19,225 nucleotides of DNA from an uncultured Solobacterium sp. (GCA_900552125.1 URYK01000052.1:1-19225), one strand, 5' to 3'. Positions 7,222-17,093 are shown, counted from the first letter of the stretch. Notes: generated by a model from the letters alone, not told the origin. Numbers and translations are program-made.

Positions 7222-7596
7222 ATGGCAAAATTAGCACATGAAGACATTTTAGCTTACTTAGAAGAAGCTACAATCTTAGAATTAAACGACTTAGTAAAAG
7301 CAATCGAAGAAAAATTTGGTGTAACTGCTGCTGCTCCAGTTGCTGTAGCTGCTGCTGCAGGTGATGATGCAGCTGCTGCTGGACCAAGCGAAGTAACTGT
7401 TACATTAACTGATGTTGGTGGAACTAAAGTTGCAGTTATCAAAGCTGTACGTGAAATCACTGGATTAGGTCTAGTTGATGCTAAAGGTTTAGTAGACAAA
7501 GTTCCAAGTGTAATCAAAGAAAACATCAAACCAGAAGAAGCAGAAGAAATCAAGAAAAAATTGATGGATGCTGGTGCGTCTGTTGAAGTTAAATAA
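7222..7596 (+). CDS. rplL: 50S ribosomal protein L7/L12
   Basis: The stalk protein L7/L12 (124 residues) is present as multiple dimers on L10 and recruits translational GTPases. It has the N-terminal dimerisation helices ([16 protein letters not shown], about residues 19-34), an Ala-rich flexible hinge (about 36-54) and the globular C-terminal domain with [19 protein letters not shown] (about 66-84), the factor-binding surface. AGGAGG (7208-7213) is 8 nt from ATG 7222 but only 2 nt from the in-frame ATG at 7216, so the later start is preferred (protein begins MAKLAHED). A terminator hairpin lies about 90 nt downstream. Confidence 0.97.
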   Translation: MAKLAHEDILAYLEEATILELNDLVKAIEEKFGVTAAAPVAVAAAAGDDAAAAGPSEVTVTLTDVGGTKVAVIKAVREITGLGLVDAKGLVDKVPSVIKENIKPEEAEEIKKKLMDAGASVEVK

Positions 7597-7682
7597 TTAT
7601 TCAAATAAAAATTATTTGACTATTATTTCATAACTAGCTAAACTAAACATTATTATATGCTAGCATGAAAATAAAAATATTT

Positions 7683-7706
7683 ACAAAAAGCCGAAAGGCT
7701 TTTTGT
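7683..7706 (+). terminator. Terminator after rplL
   Basis: A perfect 10-bp stem acaaaaagcc / ggctttttgt closes a GAAA tetraloop (7693-7696), with the U tract forming part of the stem as is usual for A-tract/T-tract terminators. It lies between rplL and the methyltransferase start and ends 22 nt before that ATG. It should reduce transcription into the downstream genes. Confidence 0.85.
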
Positions 7707-7727
7707 CACTTAAAAGGCGGGATAACG

Positions 7728-8339
7728 ATGAATCATTATTTTACAGATAATCGTCATTTAGCAGAAAACCGGAAGGAAATATCTTTCCGGTTTTGGTGTT
7801 TTAACGTTTCTTTTATTACAGATAATGGAGTCTTCTCTAAAGATACAGTTGATTTTGGCACAAGAGTTCTTTTGAATACATTACATAACCATGAAAATGA
7901 ATTAGGCGACTATGTATTGGATATGGGATGTGGCTATGGTGTTGTTGGTATCGTTACGAAAAAGACATGGCCAGAAAAAACAGTTGAAATGGTAGATGTA
8001 AACCCTAGAGCTGTTGAACTTTCCATTGAAAATGCTAAGAAAAATAATATTGAAGCAGATATTCATGTATCAAACGTATATGATGAGGTAAATGGGAATA
8101 ATTTTAGTGATATAATAACAAATCCACCAATTCGCGCAGGAAAGGCAGTCATATATAAAATCTTTGAAGAAGGATATGAATATTTATCTGAAAACGGCAG
8201 TTTATGGGTAGTGATTCGTAAGCAGCAAGGGGCTATGAGCGCTGTGAAAAAAATAAAAGAAGTGTTTGGAAATTGCGATATCATTCATAAAGAAAAAGGA
8301 TATTTTATTTTAAAAGCTAAAAAAACATTGACAATTTGA
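7728..8339 (+). CDS. ybxB: Class I SAM-dependent methyltransferase, YbxB/RsmC type (probable 16S rRNA guanine-N2 methyltransferase)
   Basis: This 203-residue protein resembles Bacillus YbxB, which holds the same place between rplL and rpoB, and the C-terminal domain of RsmC, which methylates G1207 of 16S rRNA. Visible motifs are TDNGVFSKDTVDFGTRVLL (about 31-49), the SAM-binding motif I VLDMGCGYG (63-71), an acidic residue D90 after motif I, and the catalytic NPPIRAGK (132-139) typical of N-directed methyltransferases. ATG 7728 follows AAGGCGG (7714-7720) at 7 nt; an earlier in-frame ATG at 7665 would place the terminator hairpin inside the gene and is rejected. Codons 13-23 contain a second terminator-like hairpin. 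The stop overlaps the rpoB promoter. Confidence 0.9.
   Translation: MNHYFTDNRHLAENRKEISFRFWCFNVSFITDNGVFSKDTVDFGTRVLLNTLHNHENELGDYVLDMGCGYGVVGIVTKKTWPEKTVEMVDVNPRAVELSIENAKKNNIEADIHVSNVYDEVNGNNFSDIITNPPIRAGKAVIYKIFEEGYEYLSENGSLWVVIRKQQGAMSAVKKIKEVFGNCDIIHKEKGYFILKAKKTLTI
7765..7794 (+). terminator. Terminator-like hairpin inside the methyltransferase coding region
   Basis: aaaaccggaagg (7765-7776) pairs over 12 bp, with one G-U, with ctttccggtttt (7783-7794) around loop aaatat. T-rich sequence (ttttggtgtttt) ends and follows the stem. Its A-tract/T-tract form is like the terminator at 7683-7706. It begins 38 nt into the gene, so translation would normally compete with its formation. Confidence 0.55.
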
Positions 8340-8356
8340 TATTCCATTGATATTAT
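8328..8356 (+). promoter_or_regulatory. Promoter of rpoB-rpoC
   Basis: Perfect TTGACA (8328-8333), 17-bp spacer, and TATTAT (8351-8356, 5 of 6) preceded by TG at 8348-8349, giving an extended -10. A perfect TATAAT at 8354-8359 would need a 20-bp spacer and is less likely. The -35 overlaps the end of the methyltransferase gene, so rpoBC can be transcribed independently of rplJL. Confidence 0.75.
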
Positions 8357-8370
8357 AATAAATTGCATAA

Positions 8371-8411
8371 TACTAAAATATTAAAATGGGAATTTATACC
8401 TAATTTTAGTA
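8371..8411 (+). repeat. Inverted repeat in the rpoB 5' leader
   Basis: tactaaaat (8371-8379) and attttagta (8403-8411) are perfect 9-nt inverted repeats separated by 23 nt. They begin about 8 nt after the predicted transcription start, so the rpoB mRNA may carry a 5'-end stem-loop. The stem is A/U-rich and its function is unknown. Confidence 0.4.
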
Positions 8412-8438
8412 GAAAAAACTGTAGAAAGGATGGCGTAC

Positions 8439-11400
8439 ATGGACAAAAAACAGCCTTATCGTATTGTCGCTTCCGGTAAAAAGGCAGAGCGTCGAGATTA
8501 CTCAAAAGTAAGCGGAAATCTAGAGCTGCCAAATCTGGTTGAGATTCAGACTGACTCCTTTGAGTGGTTCAAAAACCAAGGGATTGGAGAAGTTTTTAAT
8601 GAAATTTATCCAATTCAGAACTATGGAGGAAACATCAAGCTGAAATTCGCTGGCTATGAATTTGGAGAACCTAAATTCAACGCAGAAGAATCAATGTACC
8701 GCGAATGTAACTACGCGGCACCATTGAAGGCACGTATGGAACTTGAAATAACTGATAACACCACTGGAGAAGTTATCAACAAATGGGAGGATGTGTTCTT
8801 AGGAGACTTCCCTTTGATGACTGAAACAGGTACATTTATTATCAATGGTGCAGAACGTGTCATTGTATCGCAGATCGTTCGTTCCCCAGGGGCATATTTT
8901 TCCACTGGATACGAAGAAAAAACAGGAAAAGAGTCCTATTCTAGTGAATTGATTCCTAGCCGTGGTACTTGGCTGGAGTTTTTAACAGAATTGAAAAAGA
9001 CGTCTACAGGACGTGTTTTAAACATGAGTATTGATCGTAAACGTAAAATGTTATCTTCTGTCTTATTTAAAGCTATTGGTATGTCCGTGGACTTAGACAG
9101 AAAAGAAGATGCACATGATACAACACAAATTAAAACTTTCCTAAAAGCAATGGGAAGAGAAATTGTGGAAAACGTTGCGATTGATGATGAAAATCGTGAA
9201 TTCATGGATCTTTATCTTATATTATATGCATCTTATTTTGGTAAGTATGAAGAGATTGAAAATACATTATTGGCTGACAAGGTAAAAACTACTCAGGAAG
9301 CCCTATTATCTATATATGAAAATCAGCGTTCAGATGAAATTCCAACATTAGATGGATCTATTACATTGATGAATGCTAAATTCTTCGATCCTCGTCGTTA
9401 TGACTTAACAAAAGCAGGACGATATAAACTACGCAAGAAGCTGAATGCTATTAATCGTATTGATAAACATCATTTAGCTCAGGATATATTAGATGCAGAT
9501 GGCAATGTCTACATGGCAAGCGGTACGATGATTAATCGTGATGAGAGAAATGCATTACGTAAAGAATTAGAAAAAGGTATGCATGTAAATGCATTCCCAT
9601 TCAATCCTTTATTCAACCATCCTGATAAAGTTGTTGTGCCAAGCAGCAACCATTTAGGATTGATCGGTCGTGTTCTTGCAGGAGATGTAGAGTTAGAAGA
9701 TGGAACTCTATATGAAGGAACTGTATTAAGTGAACAAGATGTAGAAGCAATTTCTAAAGGTGTTGAAAACGTTGCTGTACATGGTGGAATAATTGCGAAA
9801 AAAGTTGCATTGACAAGAGAAAATGTGAACGCAGTTCTAAACTATGGACAGAGAATGTATGCATTTGCTCGTTTAACAGACGCCAATGGTGAGGATGTAG
9901 TAAATGAAGATGGTGATTTTTTCGTTGATGGATATACTCCTCGTCATAAACCAGATATGTTACCTGTAACAGCTGTTGATGAAATTAAAGCAAAAGTAAA
10001 CAACGGTGCTGTTTTATATGCATGGTTAGTAGGTGCCGCAGTTCAGGAAGTATTGATTCGTGATCATGATGGTGCTGTATTAAAGATTATGGGAAATGAC
10101 CCATATGCTAATAAGCATACGATTACAATTTCTGATATGTATGCATTGTATTCTTATACTTTAAATATTATGGAAGGTGTAGGAGATACAGATGATATCG
10201 ATATGTTGGGAAACCGTCGAATCCGTTCCGTTGGAGAATTGATTCAGAACCAGTTCCGTATTGGTTTAAGCCGTATGGAACGTGTTGTTAAAGAACGTAT
10301 GTCTATTGCAGATATAGCTACTTTAACTCCTAAAAAATTAACAAATATTCGTCCATTAACTGCAGCTATTAAAGAGTTCTTCTCTTCTTCTCAGCTATCA
10401 CAGTTCATGGATCAGCAGAACCCACTTGCAGAATTAACTAACAAACGTCGTATTTCTGCTTTAGGGCCTGGTGGTATTACGAGAGATCGTGCTAGTTACG
10501 AAGTTCGTGACGTTCATAGCTCTCACTATGGTCGAATCTGTCCAATCGAAACACCAGAAGGTCCAAACATCGGTTTGATTTCAAACTTAACTACTTATGG
10601 TAAAATCAATGAATATGGATTTATTCAGACTCCATATCGTATCGTAAATCCAGATGGAACTGTACAGGAAGAAGCAATTTATTTATCTGCGGATGAAGAA
10701 GCAGATTATGTAATTGCACAGGCCAACGAGGTTGTAGAAGGTCGTTTAGTCAATGAACATGTCGTAGCTCGTAAAGCTGGAGATACAATTATCGCAAGAC
10801 GTGAAGAAGTTGAATTGGCCGACGTTTCACCAAAACAGATCGTATCAGTTGCGACTGCCTGTGTACCTTTCCTAGAAAACGACGATGCTTCTCGTGCCTT
10901 GATGGGTGCCAACATGCAGCGTCAGGCGGTACCTTTATTACAGCCACATTCACCATATGTTGGAACTGGTGTTGAGTATAAGATTGCGAAAGACTCCGGT
11001 GTTGGTGTGGTTGCGAAAGAAGATGGAATCGTTGAATATGTCGATTCACAAAGAATCATCGTTAGCGAAAATGATGGAAACCGTAGAGAATATCGTCTAC
11101 GCAAATTCCAACGTTCAAATGCTGGTACAAGCATAAATCAGAGCCCTATTATTACCAAAGGTGAAAGAATTGAAAAAGGAGATATCCTTGCCGATGGTCC
11201 ATCTATGGAAAAAGGGGAACTGGCTTTAGGACAAAACGTAACTATCGCATATATGACTTGGTATGGTTATAACTATGAAGATGCGATCATTATGAGTGAA
11301 CGTTTAGTTCGTGATGATGTCTATACATCTATCCATATCGAAGAATATGACATTGATTGTCGTGAAACAAAACTAGGACCAGAAGAAATTACTCGTGACA

Positions 11401-12641
11401 TTCCTAACGTAAGTGAGAATGCATGCCGTAACTTAGACAGTCGTGGTATCATCATGGTTGGTGCTGAAGTTATGGAAGGAGATATTCTTGTTGGTAAAGT
11501 AACTCCAAAAGGTCAGAGTGAAATTTCTCCTGAAGAAAAACTGTTATTAGCAATCTTCGGTGAAAAATCTCGTGAAGTACGTGATAACTCATTAAAGGTA
11601 CCTCATGGTGGAGCCGGTATCGTACATTCAATCCGTGTATTCAAACGAAGTGAAGGACATGATTTACCACCAGGAGTAAATGAAACAGTTAAAGTATATA
11701 TCGTTCAGAAACGTAAAATTTCTGAGGGGGATAAAATGGCAGGACGCCACGGTAACAAAGGTGTCATCTCTAAAATTCTGCCAGTTGAAGATATGCCATA
11801 TATGCCTGATGGAACACCAGTTGATATCATGTTGAACCCATTCGGTGTGCCTTCTCGTATGAACATCGGTCAGGTACTTGAAATTCATTTAGGTTATGCA
11901 GCTAAGAAACTAGGGGTAAAATTCTCTACTCCAGTATTCGACGGTATCAATAACCAGGAATTAAGTGATATCATGAAAGAAGCAGAGATGACTGTTGATG
12001 GTAAACAGGTACTTTATGATGGACGTACTGGGGAACCATTTGATGAACGTATTTCTGTTGGTGTTATGTATATGATCAAACTGGCACACATGGTTGATGA
12101 TAAACTGCATGCTCGTGCTACTGGACCTTATTCACTAGTAACTCAGCAGCCATTAGGTGGTAAAGCACAAAATGGTGGTCAGAGATTTGGTGAGATGGAG
12201 GTTTGGGCATTAGAAGCATATGGTGCTGCTCATACACTTCAGGAAATCCTGACTGTTAAATCAGATGATATCGTAGGTCGTACAAAAACTTATGAAGCAA
12301 TCATCAAAGGGAAAGATATTCCAGAACCTGGAATTCCAGAATCTTTCCGTGTATTAAAACACGAATTACAGGCACTTGCAATTGATGTGAAGATGCTTGA
12401 TGAAGACGGTAACGAAGTGGATATTAATAAAGAGGATAATGGCGAAGCAACTGCCACTTTACCTCCAATCCATACTGAAGAAGCCGTTGATACAGAAGAT
12501 GTAAAAGATTTAGATATTGAAGAGGAAGATGTAGTCGAAGCTCAAGATTCAGATGATGAAATTCTAATTGATGATGCGGAAGACTTCATGGAAGATGAAG
12601 ATATTGAACTGAGTGATGAAGAAATCGAAGAGGAGGCGTAG
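8439..12641 (+). CDS. rpoB: DNA-directed RNA polymerase subunit beta
   Basis: The beta subunit (1400 residues) forms, with beta', the catalytic centre of RNA polymerase and the rifamycin pocket. Conserved landmarks include [15 protein letters not shown] (30-44), [15 protein letters not shown] (131-145), the rifampicin region [15 protein letters not shown] (649-663) followed by [37 protein letters not shown] and [10 protein letters not shown] (from 1102). It is some 200 residues longer than the usual Bacillus protein: there is extra sequence near residues 215-290 and especially 380-545, and an acidic C-terminal tail (39 Asp/Glu in the last 80). N668 stands at the position of E. coli His526. 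ATG 8439 is preferred because AAAGGA (8425-8430) is 8 nt upstream; ATG 8430 overlaps that site. rpoC starts 3 nt after the stop. Confidence 0.98.
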   Translation: MDKKQPYRIVASGKKAERRDYSKVSGNLELPNLVEIQTDSFEWFKNQGIGEVFNEIYPIQNYGGNIKLKFAGYEFGEPKFNAEESMYRECNYAAPLKARMELEITDNTTGEVINKWEDVFLGDFPLMTETGTFIINGAERVIVSQIVRSPGAYFSTGYEEKTGKESYSSELIPSRGTWLEFLTELKKTSTGRVLNMSIDRKRKMLSSVLFKAIGMSVDLDRKEDAHDTTQIKTFLKAMGREIVENVAIDDENREFMDLYLILYASYFGKYEEIENTLLADKVKTTQEALLSIYENQRSDEIPTLDGSITLMNAKFFDPRRYDLTKAGRYKLRKKLNAINRIDKHHLAQDILDADGNVYMASGTMINRDERNALRKELEKGMHVNAFPFNPLFNHPDKVVVPSSNHLGLIGRVLAGDVELEDGTLYEGTVLSEQDVEAISKGVENVAVHGGIIAKKVALTRENVNAVLNYGQRMYAFARLTDANGEDVVNEDGDFFVDGYTPRHKPDMLPVTAVDEIKAKVNNGAVLYAWLVGAAVQEVLIRDHDGAVLKIMGNDPYANKHTITISDMYALYSYTLNIMEGVGDTDDIDMLGNRRIRSVGELIQNQFRIGLSRMERVVKERMSIADIATLTPKKLTNIRPLTAAIKEFFSSSQLSQFMDQQNPLAELTNKRRISALGPGGITRDRASYEVRDVHSSHYGRICPIETPEGPNIGLISNLTTYGKINEYGFIQTPYRIVNPDGTVQEEAIYLSADEEADYVIAQANEVVEGRLVNEHVVARKAGDTIIARREEVELADVSPKQIVSVATACVPFLENDDASRALMGANMQRQAVPLLQPHSPYVGTGVEYKIAKDSGVGVVAKEDGIVEYVDSQRIIVSENDGNRREYRLRKFQRSNAGTSINQSPIITKGERIEKGDILADGPSMEKGELALGQNVTIAYMTWYGYNYEDAIIMSERLVRDDVYTSIHIEEYDIDCRETKLGPEEITRDIPNVSENACRNLDSRGIIMVGAEVMEGDILVGKVTPKGQSEISPEEKLLLAIFGEKSREVRDNSLKVPHGGAGIVHSIRVFKRSEGHDLPPGVNETVKVYIVQKRKISEGDKMAGRHGNKGVISKILPVEDMPYMPDGTPVDIMLNPFGVPSRMNIGQVLEIHLGYAAKKLGVKFSTPVFDGINNQELSDIMKEAEMTVDGKQVLYDGRTGEPFDERISVGVMYMIKLAHMVDDKLHARATGPYSLVTQQPLGGKAQNGGQRFGEMEVWALEAYGAAHTLQEILTVKSDDIVGRTKTYEAIIKGKDIPEPGIPESFRVLKHELQALAIDVKMLDEDGNEVDINKEDNGEATATLPPIHTEEAVDTEDVKDLDIEEEDVVEAQDSDDEILIDDAEDFMEDEDIELSDEEIEEEA

Positions 12642-12644
12642 TAA

Positions 12645-15600
12645 ATGAGTGTTAATAATTTTGCCTCAATTCAGGTAAGCCTAGCTTCTCCTGAAAGAAT
12701 CCACGAGTGGAGCCATGGTGAAGTAAAGAAACCAGAGACGATCAACTACCGTTCTCAGAAACCTGAAAGAGATGGACTGTTCTGTGAAAGAATTTTCGGA
12801 CCTAGCAAGGACTGGGAATGTTATTGCGGAAAGTATAAAAAAGTACGCTATAAAGGTGTAGTTTGTGACCGTTGTGGTGTAGAAATCACAAAATCCAGCG
12901 TTCGCCGTGAACGTATGGGACATATTGAACTTGCTGCTCCTGTTGCACATATCTGGTATTTACGTGGTATACCAAGCCGTATGGCATTACTATTGGATGT
13001 AACGCCAAAACAATTAGAAGAAGTAGTATATTTCGTATCCTGGATCGTAACTGATCCTAAGGATACGAAGCTGGAATATAAACAAGTATTGTCTGAACGT
13101 GAATATCGTGAAAACATGGCTATTTATGGACCAGGAAGCTTTACAGCACAGACAGGTGCTGAAGCAGCTTTAACTTTATTAAAAGAAGTAGACTTAGATC
13201 GTGAATATAAACTGATTCAAGATGCATTACAGGGTGCACAAGGTGAAAAACGTAAAAAATTAATCAAACGTTTGGATACTGTAGAAGCATTCCGTAATTC
13301 TGATAACAAACCAGAATGGATGGTAATGACTGTAATTCCAGTAATACCACCTGATTTAAGACCAATGCTTCAGCTTGATGGTGGAAGATTTGCGACAAGT
13401 GATCTAAATGATTTGTATCGTCGAGTTATCACTCGTAACAATCGTTTGAAAAAATTATTAGAACTAGGTACACCTGCAATCATCGTACAAAACGAAAAAC
13501 GTATGCTGCAGGAAGCTGTTGATGCTTTAATTGATAACGGACGTCGTTCAAAACCAATTACAGGAGCCGGAGGTCGTGCTTTAAAATCATTATCTCACTC
13601 TTTAAAAGGTAAACAAGGACGTTTCCGTCAGAACTTACTTGGTAAGCGTGTTGACTTCTCAGGTCGTTCTGTTATTGCGGTAGGACCAGATTTGAAAATG
13701 TATCAGTGTGGTTTACCACGTGAAATGGCAATTCAATTGTTCAAACCATTCGTAATTAACGAAATTGTTAATAAAGAAATTGCAAGTAATCCAAAAACAG
13801 CTGAAAAATTAATCGATCGTCAAGATCCACGTATTTGGGATATCGTTGAAAGTGTTATCGATGGCTATCCGGTATTAATGAATCGTGCCCCTACACTTCA
13901 CCGTTTAGGTATCCAGGCGTTTAAACCAAAACTAGTAGAAGGACGTGCTATGCGTCTGCATCCTCTAGTATGTACAGCGTTTAACGCTGACTTTGATGGT
14001 GACCAGATGGCTGTCCATGTACCATTAAGTGAAGAAGCTAGAGCAGAAGCATTAGTTATGATGCTTGGTAGCAACAATATCCTAGGTCCAAAAGATGGAA
14101 AACCAATCGTTACTCCTGGTCAGGACATGGTTATGGGTAACTTCTATCTAACAATGGAAGAAACAGCTGAAGAATTCTATCAGGAAGCAGACCGTTATAA
14201 TGCGGTTGACTGTCCTAAATCAGCTGCATTGTGGACTCGTTATGGAGATAATGAAGGACATGTGTATGGAAGCATTAACGAAATCTTAATGGCTTATCAG
14301 ACACAGCAAATTCATTTACACTCTCGTATTGCGATTCCTGCTCGTGCATTAAATAAAGACAGCTTTACAGAAGAACAAAATAAGAAATATTTACTAACAA
14401 CTGTTGGTAAGGTAATATTCAACAACATGTTCCCATCTGACTTCCCATTCTTAAATGAAGTTAGTGCAGAGAACTTTGTGGCTACACCAGATCGTTTCTT
14501 CCTAGAAATGGGAAAAGATGTAAAACAAGCAATTAAAGAAATGCCAATTACAGCCGCTTTCAAAAAGAAAGATTTAGGAAAAATCATTGGTGAAATCTTT
14601 AAACGTTATTCTACAGAAAAAACAAGTGAAATTCTTGACCAGATTAAAGATATGGGATTCCAATATTCTACAGTAGCTGGTGTAACAGTTTCCTTGTCAG
14701 ACATTGAGGTAGCTCCTCATAAAGAAGAACATGTTGAATACGGTAAACAAAAAGCCGAAGAATTAAAAATGCTTCGTAAGAAAGGTAAACTTACGATGCA
14801 GGAATGGGAACGTCACTTAAATAAACTTTGGGCAGATGTTAAAGATGACATTGCTGAAGAATTATTAGGTAACCTTCCTCGTAAAAATCCAATTAGTATG
14901 ATGGCTCGTTCAGGAGCTCGTGGTAATACATCTAACTTTACTCAGCTTGCTGGTATGCGTGGATTAATGGCTAAACCAAATCAGTCTAAATCTGCCAAAG
15001 GTGAATATGTACCTACCATCATAGAGGTCCCTATCTATTCATGTTTCCGTGAAGGTCTAAACGTGTCTGAGTTCTTTATCTCTACACACGGTGTGCGTAA
15101 AGGTCTAACCGATACAGCTTTGAAGACTGCGGAATCAGGATACTTAACTCGTCGTTTAGTAGATGTTGCTCAGGATGTAATCATCAAACAAGAAGACTGT
15201 GGTACAGATAAAGGATATTGGGTAGAAGCGATTGTAGATCGTAAAACTAATACTGTTATCGAAAGTTTATATGATCGTTTAGTAGGACGTTATAGTAAAC
15301 AAGAAATAACTGATCCAAAAACAGGAGAAGTTATTATTGAAAGTGATGAATTCATTACTGATGAGTTAGCACAGAAAATTGTGGATACTGGTCTAGAAGG
15401 AATGTATATCCGTAGTGCATTTACATGTAAATCCATTTACGGTGTATGTAAAAAATGTTATGGACGCAATATGGCTACAGGTAAAGATGTAGAAGTTGGT
15501 GAAGCTGTAGGTATCATGGCTGCACAGTCTATCGGTGAACCAGGTACACAGTTAACGATGCGTACATTCCATACTGGAGGTGTTGCGAGTGCAGATGGTG

Positions 15601-16496
15601 GAGATATTACACAGGGTCTTCCTCGTGTTGAGGAGCTATTCGAAGCTCGTTGTCCAAAAGGTGTGGCTGTATTAGCTCAGATTACTGGGGAAATTACAGA
15701 TATCCACCAGATCGATACAGGTTATGAAGTAACTGTATCAAATGATAAAGAAAGTATTGTTCATAAAGTAACTTTAATTCAGGCAATTCGTCCATGGATG
15801 AAAGTTGGAGCACATGTAGAAGCTGGAGATAAAATTACAGAAGGTCAAGTAGATCCAAAAGAATTATTAAAGGTTGCTGGCGTTCGTCAGGTGCAGAACT
15901 ACATTCTAAAAGAAGTTAAAAAAGTATACCAGAGTCAGGGTATTGAAATCAGCGATAAACATATTGAGGTAATGATTCGTCAGATGTTAAGAAAAGTAGT
16001 TGTCTTAGAAGGCAATGATACTGAGCTTAACCCTGGTGTACAGATTTCATTAACTGAAATCACAAAAATTAATCGTAAAGCCTTATTAAGCGGTAAAGTC
16101 CCTGCGACATTTAAACCTGTATTATTAGGTATTTCTAAAGCTTCAGTAGAAACTGATTCCTTCTTATCTGCAGCATCATTCCAGGAAACTACGAAAGTAT
16201 TAACTGATGCAGCAATTAAAGGTAAGAAAGACTATTTGATTGGTCTTAAAGAAAATGTCATCATAGGTAAACTGATTCCTGCAGGAACAGGTGTAGGTGA
16301 TGAACGACCAATGAATAAAATTATCAAAGAAAAAGCAGAAGAATTAAAACGTCTTCGTGAAGAACGTAATCATAAAGAAGATGATGATAACTTCATGGGT
16401 TATGTACCTTCTGAACCAGAACGTATTACAAGTGAAATGGTTCAAAAGATTATGGATGGAGAAGATGGAAATTCTGACACAGCAGTAGCTGAATAA
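12645..16496 (+). CDS. rpoC: DNA-directed RNA polymerase subunit beta'
   Basis: The beta' subunit (1283 residues) supplies the catalytic magnesium site [12 protein letters not shown] (D449, D451, D453). It has the N-terminal zinc-binding zipper (C59, C61, C74, C77), the second zinc site (C852, C928, C935, C938), the bridge helix [19 protein letters not shown] (about 811-829) and the trigger loop with [11 protein letters not shown] (M972, R973, H976). It is about 80 residues longer than the Bacillus protein, with extra sequence around residues 505-545 and a short insert ([13 protein letters not shown]) after GLMAKP. The ribosome-binding site GAGGAGG lies within the last codons of rpoB, so the two are translationally coupled. 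A strong terminator follows 4 nt after the stop. Confidence 0.98.
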   Translation: MSVNNFASIQVSLASPERIHEWSHGEVKKPETINYRSQKPERDGLFCERIFGPSKDWECYCGKYKKVRYKGVVCDRCGVEITKSSVRRERMGHIELAAPVAHIWYLRGIPSRMALLLDVTPKQLEEVVYFVSWIVTDPKDTKLEYKQVLSEREYRENMAIYGPGSFTAQTGAEAALTLLKEVDLDREYKLIQDALQGAQGEKRKKLIKRLDTVEAFRNSDNKPEWMVMTVIPVIPPDLRPMLQLDGGRFATSDLNDLYRRVITRNNRLKKLLELGTPAIIVQNEKRMLQEAVDALIDNGRRSKPITGAGGRALKSLSHSLKGKQGRFRQNLLGKRVDFSGRSVIAVGPDLKMYQCGLPREMAIQLFKPFVINEIVNKEIASNPKTAEKLIDRQDPRIWDIVESVIDGYPVLMNRAPTLHRLGIQAFKPKLVEGRAMRLHPLVCTAFNADFDGDQMAVHVPLSEEARAEALVMMLGSNNILGPKDGKPIVTPGQDMVMGNFYLTMEETAEEFYQEADRYNAVDCPKSAALWTRYGDNEGHVYGSINEILMAYQTQQIHLHSRIAIPARALNKDSFTEEQNKKYLLTTVGKVIFNNMFPSDFPFLNEVSAENFVATPDRFFLEMGKDVKQAIKEMPITAAFKKKDLGKIIGEIFKRYSTEKTSEILDQIKDMGFQYSTVAGVTVSLSDIEVAPHKEEHVEYGKQKAEELKMLRKKGKLTMQEWERHLNKLWADVKDDIAEELLGNLPRKNPISMMARSGARGNTSNFTQLAGMRGLMAKPNQSKSAKGEYVPTIIEVPIYSCFREGLNVSEFFISTHGVRKGLTDTALKTAESGYLTRRLVDVAQDVIIKQEDCGTDKGYWVEAIVDRKTNTVIESLYDRLVGRYSKQEITDPKTGEVIIESDEFITDELAQKIVDTGLEGMYIRSAFTCKSIYGVCKKCYGRNMATGKDVEVGEAVGIMAAQSIGEPGTQLTMRTFHTGGVASADGGDITQGLPRVEELFEARCPKGVAVLAQITGEITDIHQIDTGYEVTVSNDKESIVHKVTLIQAIRPWMKVGAHVEAGDKITEGQVDPKELLKVAGVRQVQNYILKEVKKVYQSQGIEISDKHIEVMIRQMLRKVVVLEGNDTELNPGVQISLTEITKINRKALLSGKVPATFKPVLLGISKASVETDSFLSAASFQETTKVLTDAAIKGKKDYLIGLKENVIIGKLIPAGTGVGDERPMNKIIKEKAEELKRLREERNHKEDDDNFMGYVPSEPERITSEMVQKIMDGEDGNSDTAVAE

Positions 16497-16500
16497 TTTT

Positions 16501-16540
16501 AAAGGTATGTGGTAATCAATATATCACATACCTTTTCTTT
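16501..16540 (+). terminator. Terminator of the rpoB-rpoC operon
   Basis: Perfect 11-bp stem aaaggtatgtg (16501-16511) / cacatacctttt (from 16525) with a 13-nt loop and a T-rich tract (ttttcttt, 16533-16540). It starts 5 nt after the rpoC stop codon. Confidence 0.88.
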
Positions 16541-16542
16541 AC

Positions 16543-16571
16543 TTGAAAAGACTATAAAAAGAGCATATAAT
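16543..16571 (+). promoter_or_regulatory. SigmaA promoter of the tRNA-Ser gene
   Basis: TTGAAA (16543-16548, 5 of 6), 17-bp spacer, TATAAT (16566-16571, perfect). The predicted start is about 7-8 nt before the tRNA 5' end. The tRNA is therefore transcribed separately from rpoBC. Confidence 0.8.
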
Positions 16572-16584
16572 ACAAAATATAATT

Positions 16585-16674
16585 GCAGCAGTGGCAGAGT
16601 CTGGTTTAATGCACCGGTTTCGAAAACCGGCGTGCCGAAAAGCACCGAAAGTTCAAATCCTTTCTGCTGCGCCA
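16585..16674 (+). tRNA. tRNA-Ser, anticodon CGA (reads UCG)
   Basis: The 90-nt gene folds as a class II tRNA. The acceptor stem is gcagcag (16585-16591) / ctgctgc (16664-16670). The D arm is closed by gca/tgc and has GG in its loop. The anticodon stem is ccggt / accgg with loop ttcgaaa (anticodon 16621-16623). A long variable arm gtgc-cgaaaa-gcac (16632-16645) is typical of Ser or Leu tRNAs, and the T loop is ttcaaat. G73 and an encoded CCA (16672-16674) follow, both fitting tRNA-Ser. The T stem is weak: it has one A-C mismatch (52-62) and a G-U at 49-65. No terminator hairpin with a T run is seen just downstream. Confidence 0.92.
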
Positions 16675-16969
16675 TTATTTATATATTAAATAAAAAGAGT
16701 TAAATAAAGAATCTATAGTTTCTGATTATGATCTATGTGAAATAAATTTATAAATATTCAAAGACTATACTAAAATATTGAAACAAAGCAAATAATATTT
16801 ATATGCATATATGAAGAGATTAAATTTATTCTGGGGAAGCATATGGATTACATAGTACTGATATTTATATGAATGAATATGGGAATGAGAATACTAATAT
16901 CTAATTGAAGAAAGATTATTATATTGCTTTGTATAAGAAATTATATAAATAGTGCGAATAAAGATATAA
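16675..16969. other. AT-rich non-coding stretch between tRNA-Ser and the IS target repeat
   Basis: I find no supportable gene, RNA or repeat in these 295 bases. All frames are broken by stops. A short open stretch reading GEAYGLHSTDIYMNEYGN (about 16832-16887) has some protein-like character and could be the remnant of a decayed gene, but this is weak. Confidence 0.5.
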
Positions 16970-17024
16970 GAATCTAATGAAATAATAAGATGTATGAAGG
17001 AGATTAAAACTTTAATTGAAAAGT
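16970..17024 (+). repeat. Left copy of the direct repeat flanking the IS element
   Basis: These 55 bases are identical to 19171-19225, the last bases of the window. The bases just before the two copies differ (a at 16969, c at 19170), which fixes the left edge. The repeat may continue rightward to the IS left end near 17070, which would make it about 100 bp, but the second copy runs off the window. It is best read as a long target duplication. Confidence 0.9.
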
Positions 17025-17072
17025 TATAAAAAAGTAAAAAAATTAAAAAAAGTTGTTGACATAAATTCCCAT

Positions 17073-17083
17073 CTTAAACACTT
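17073..17083 (+). repeat. Left terminal inverted repeat of the IS
   Basis: cttaaacactt is the reverse complement of 19156-19166. The next bases extend the match to the internal copy ataagtgttt at 19116-19125, suggesting that transposase-binding sites recur near the right end. Confidence 0.65.
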
Positions 17084-17093
17084 ATAGATATGT

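Noticed and set aside
7665..7727. N-terminal extension of the methyltransferase from ATG 7665
   Set aside because: It would translate through the terminator hairpin at 7683-7706 and lacks a ribosome-binding site; ATG 7728 has AAGGCGG at 7 nt.
10789..11136. Several open frames on both strands inside rpoB
   Set aside because: They overlap highly conserved RpoB codons and lack initiation signals; they are by-products of the coding sequence.
16509..16703. Open frame of 64 codons over the rpoC terminator and tRNA-Ser
   Set aside because: It lies over a clear terminator, promoter and tRNA gene, has no ribosome-binding site, and its sequence shows no protein character.
17056..17088. TTGACA at 17056-17061 with TATAGA at 17083-17088 reading into the IS
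   Set aside because: The spacer is 21 bp and any transcript would meet the bidirectional terminator at 17094-17137; a functional promoter is unlikely.
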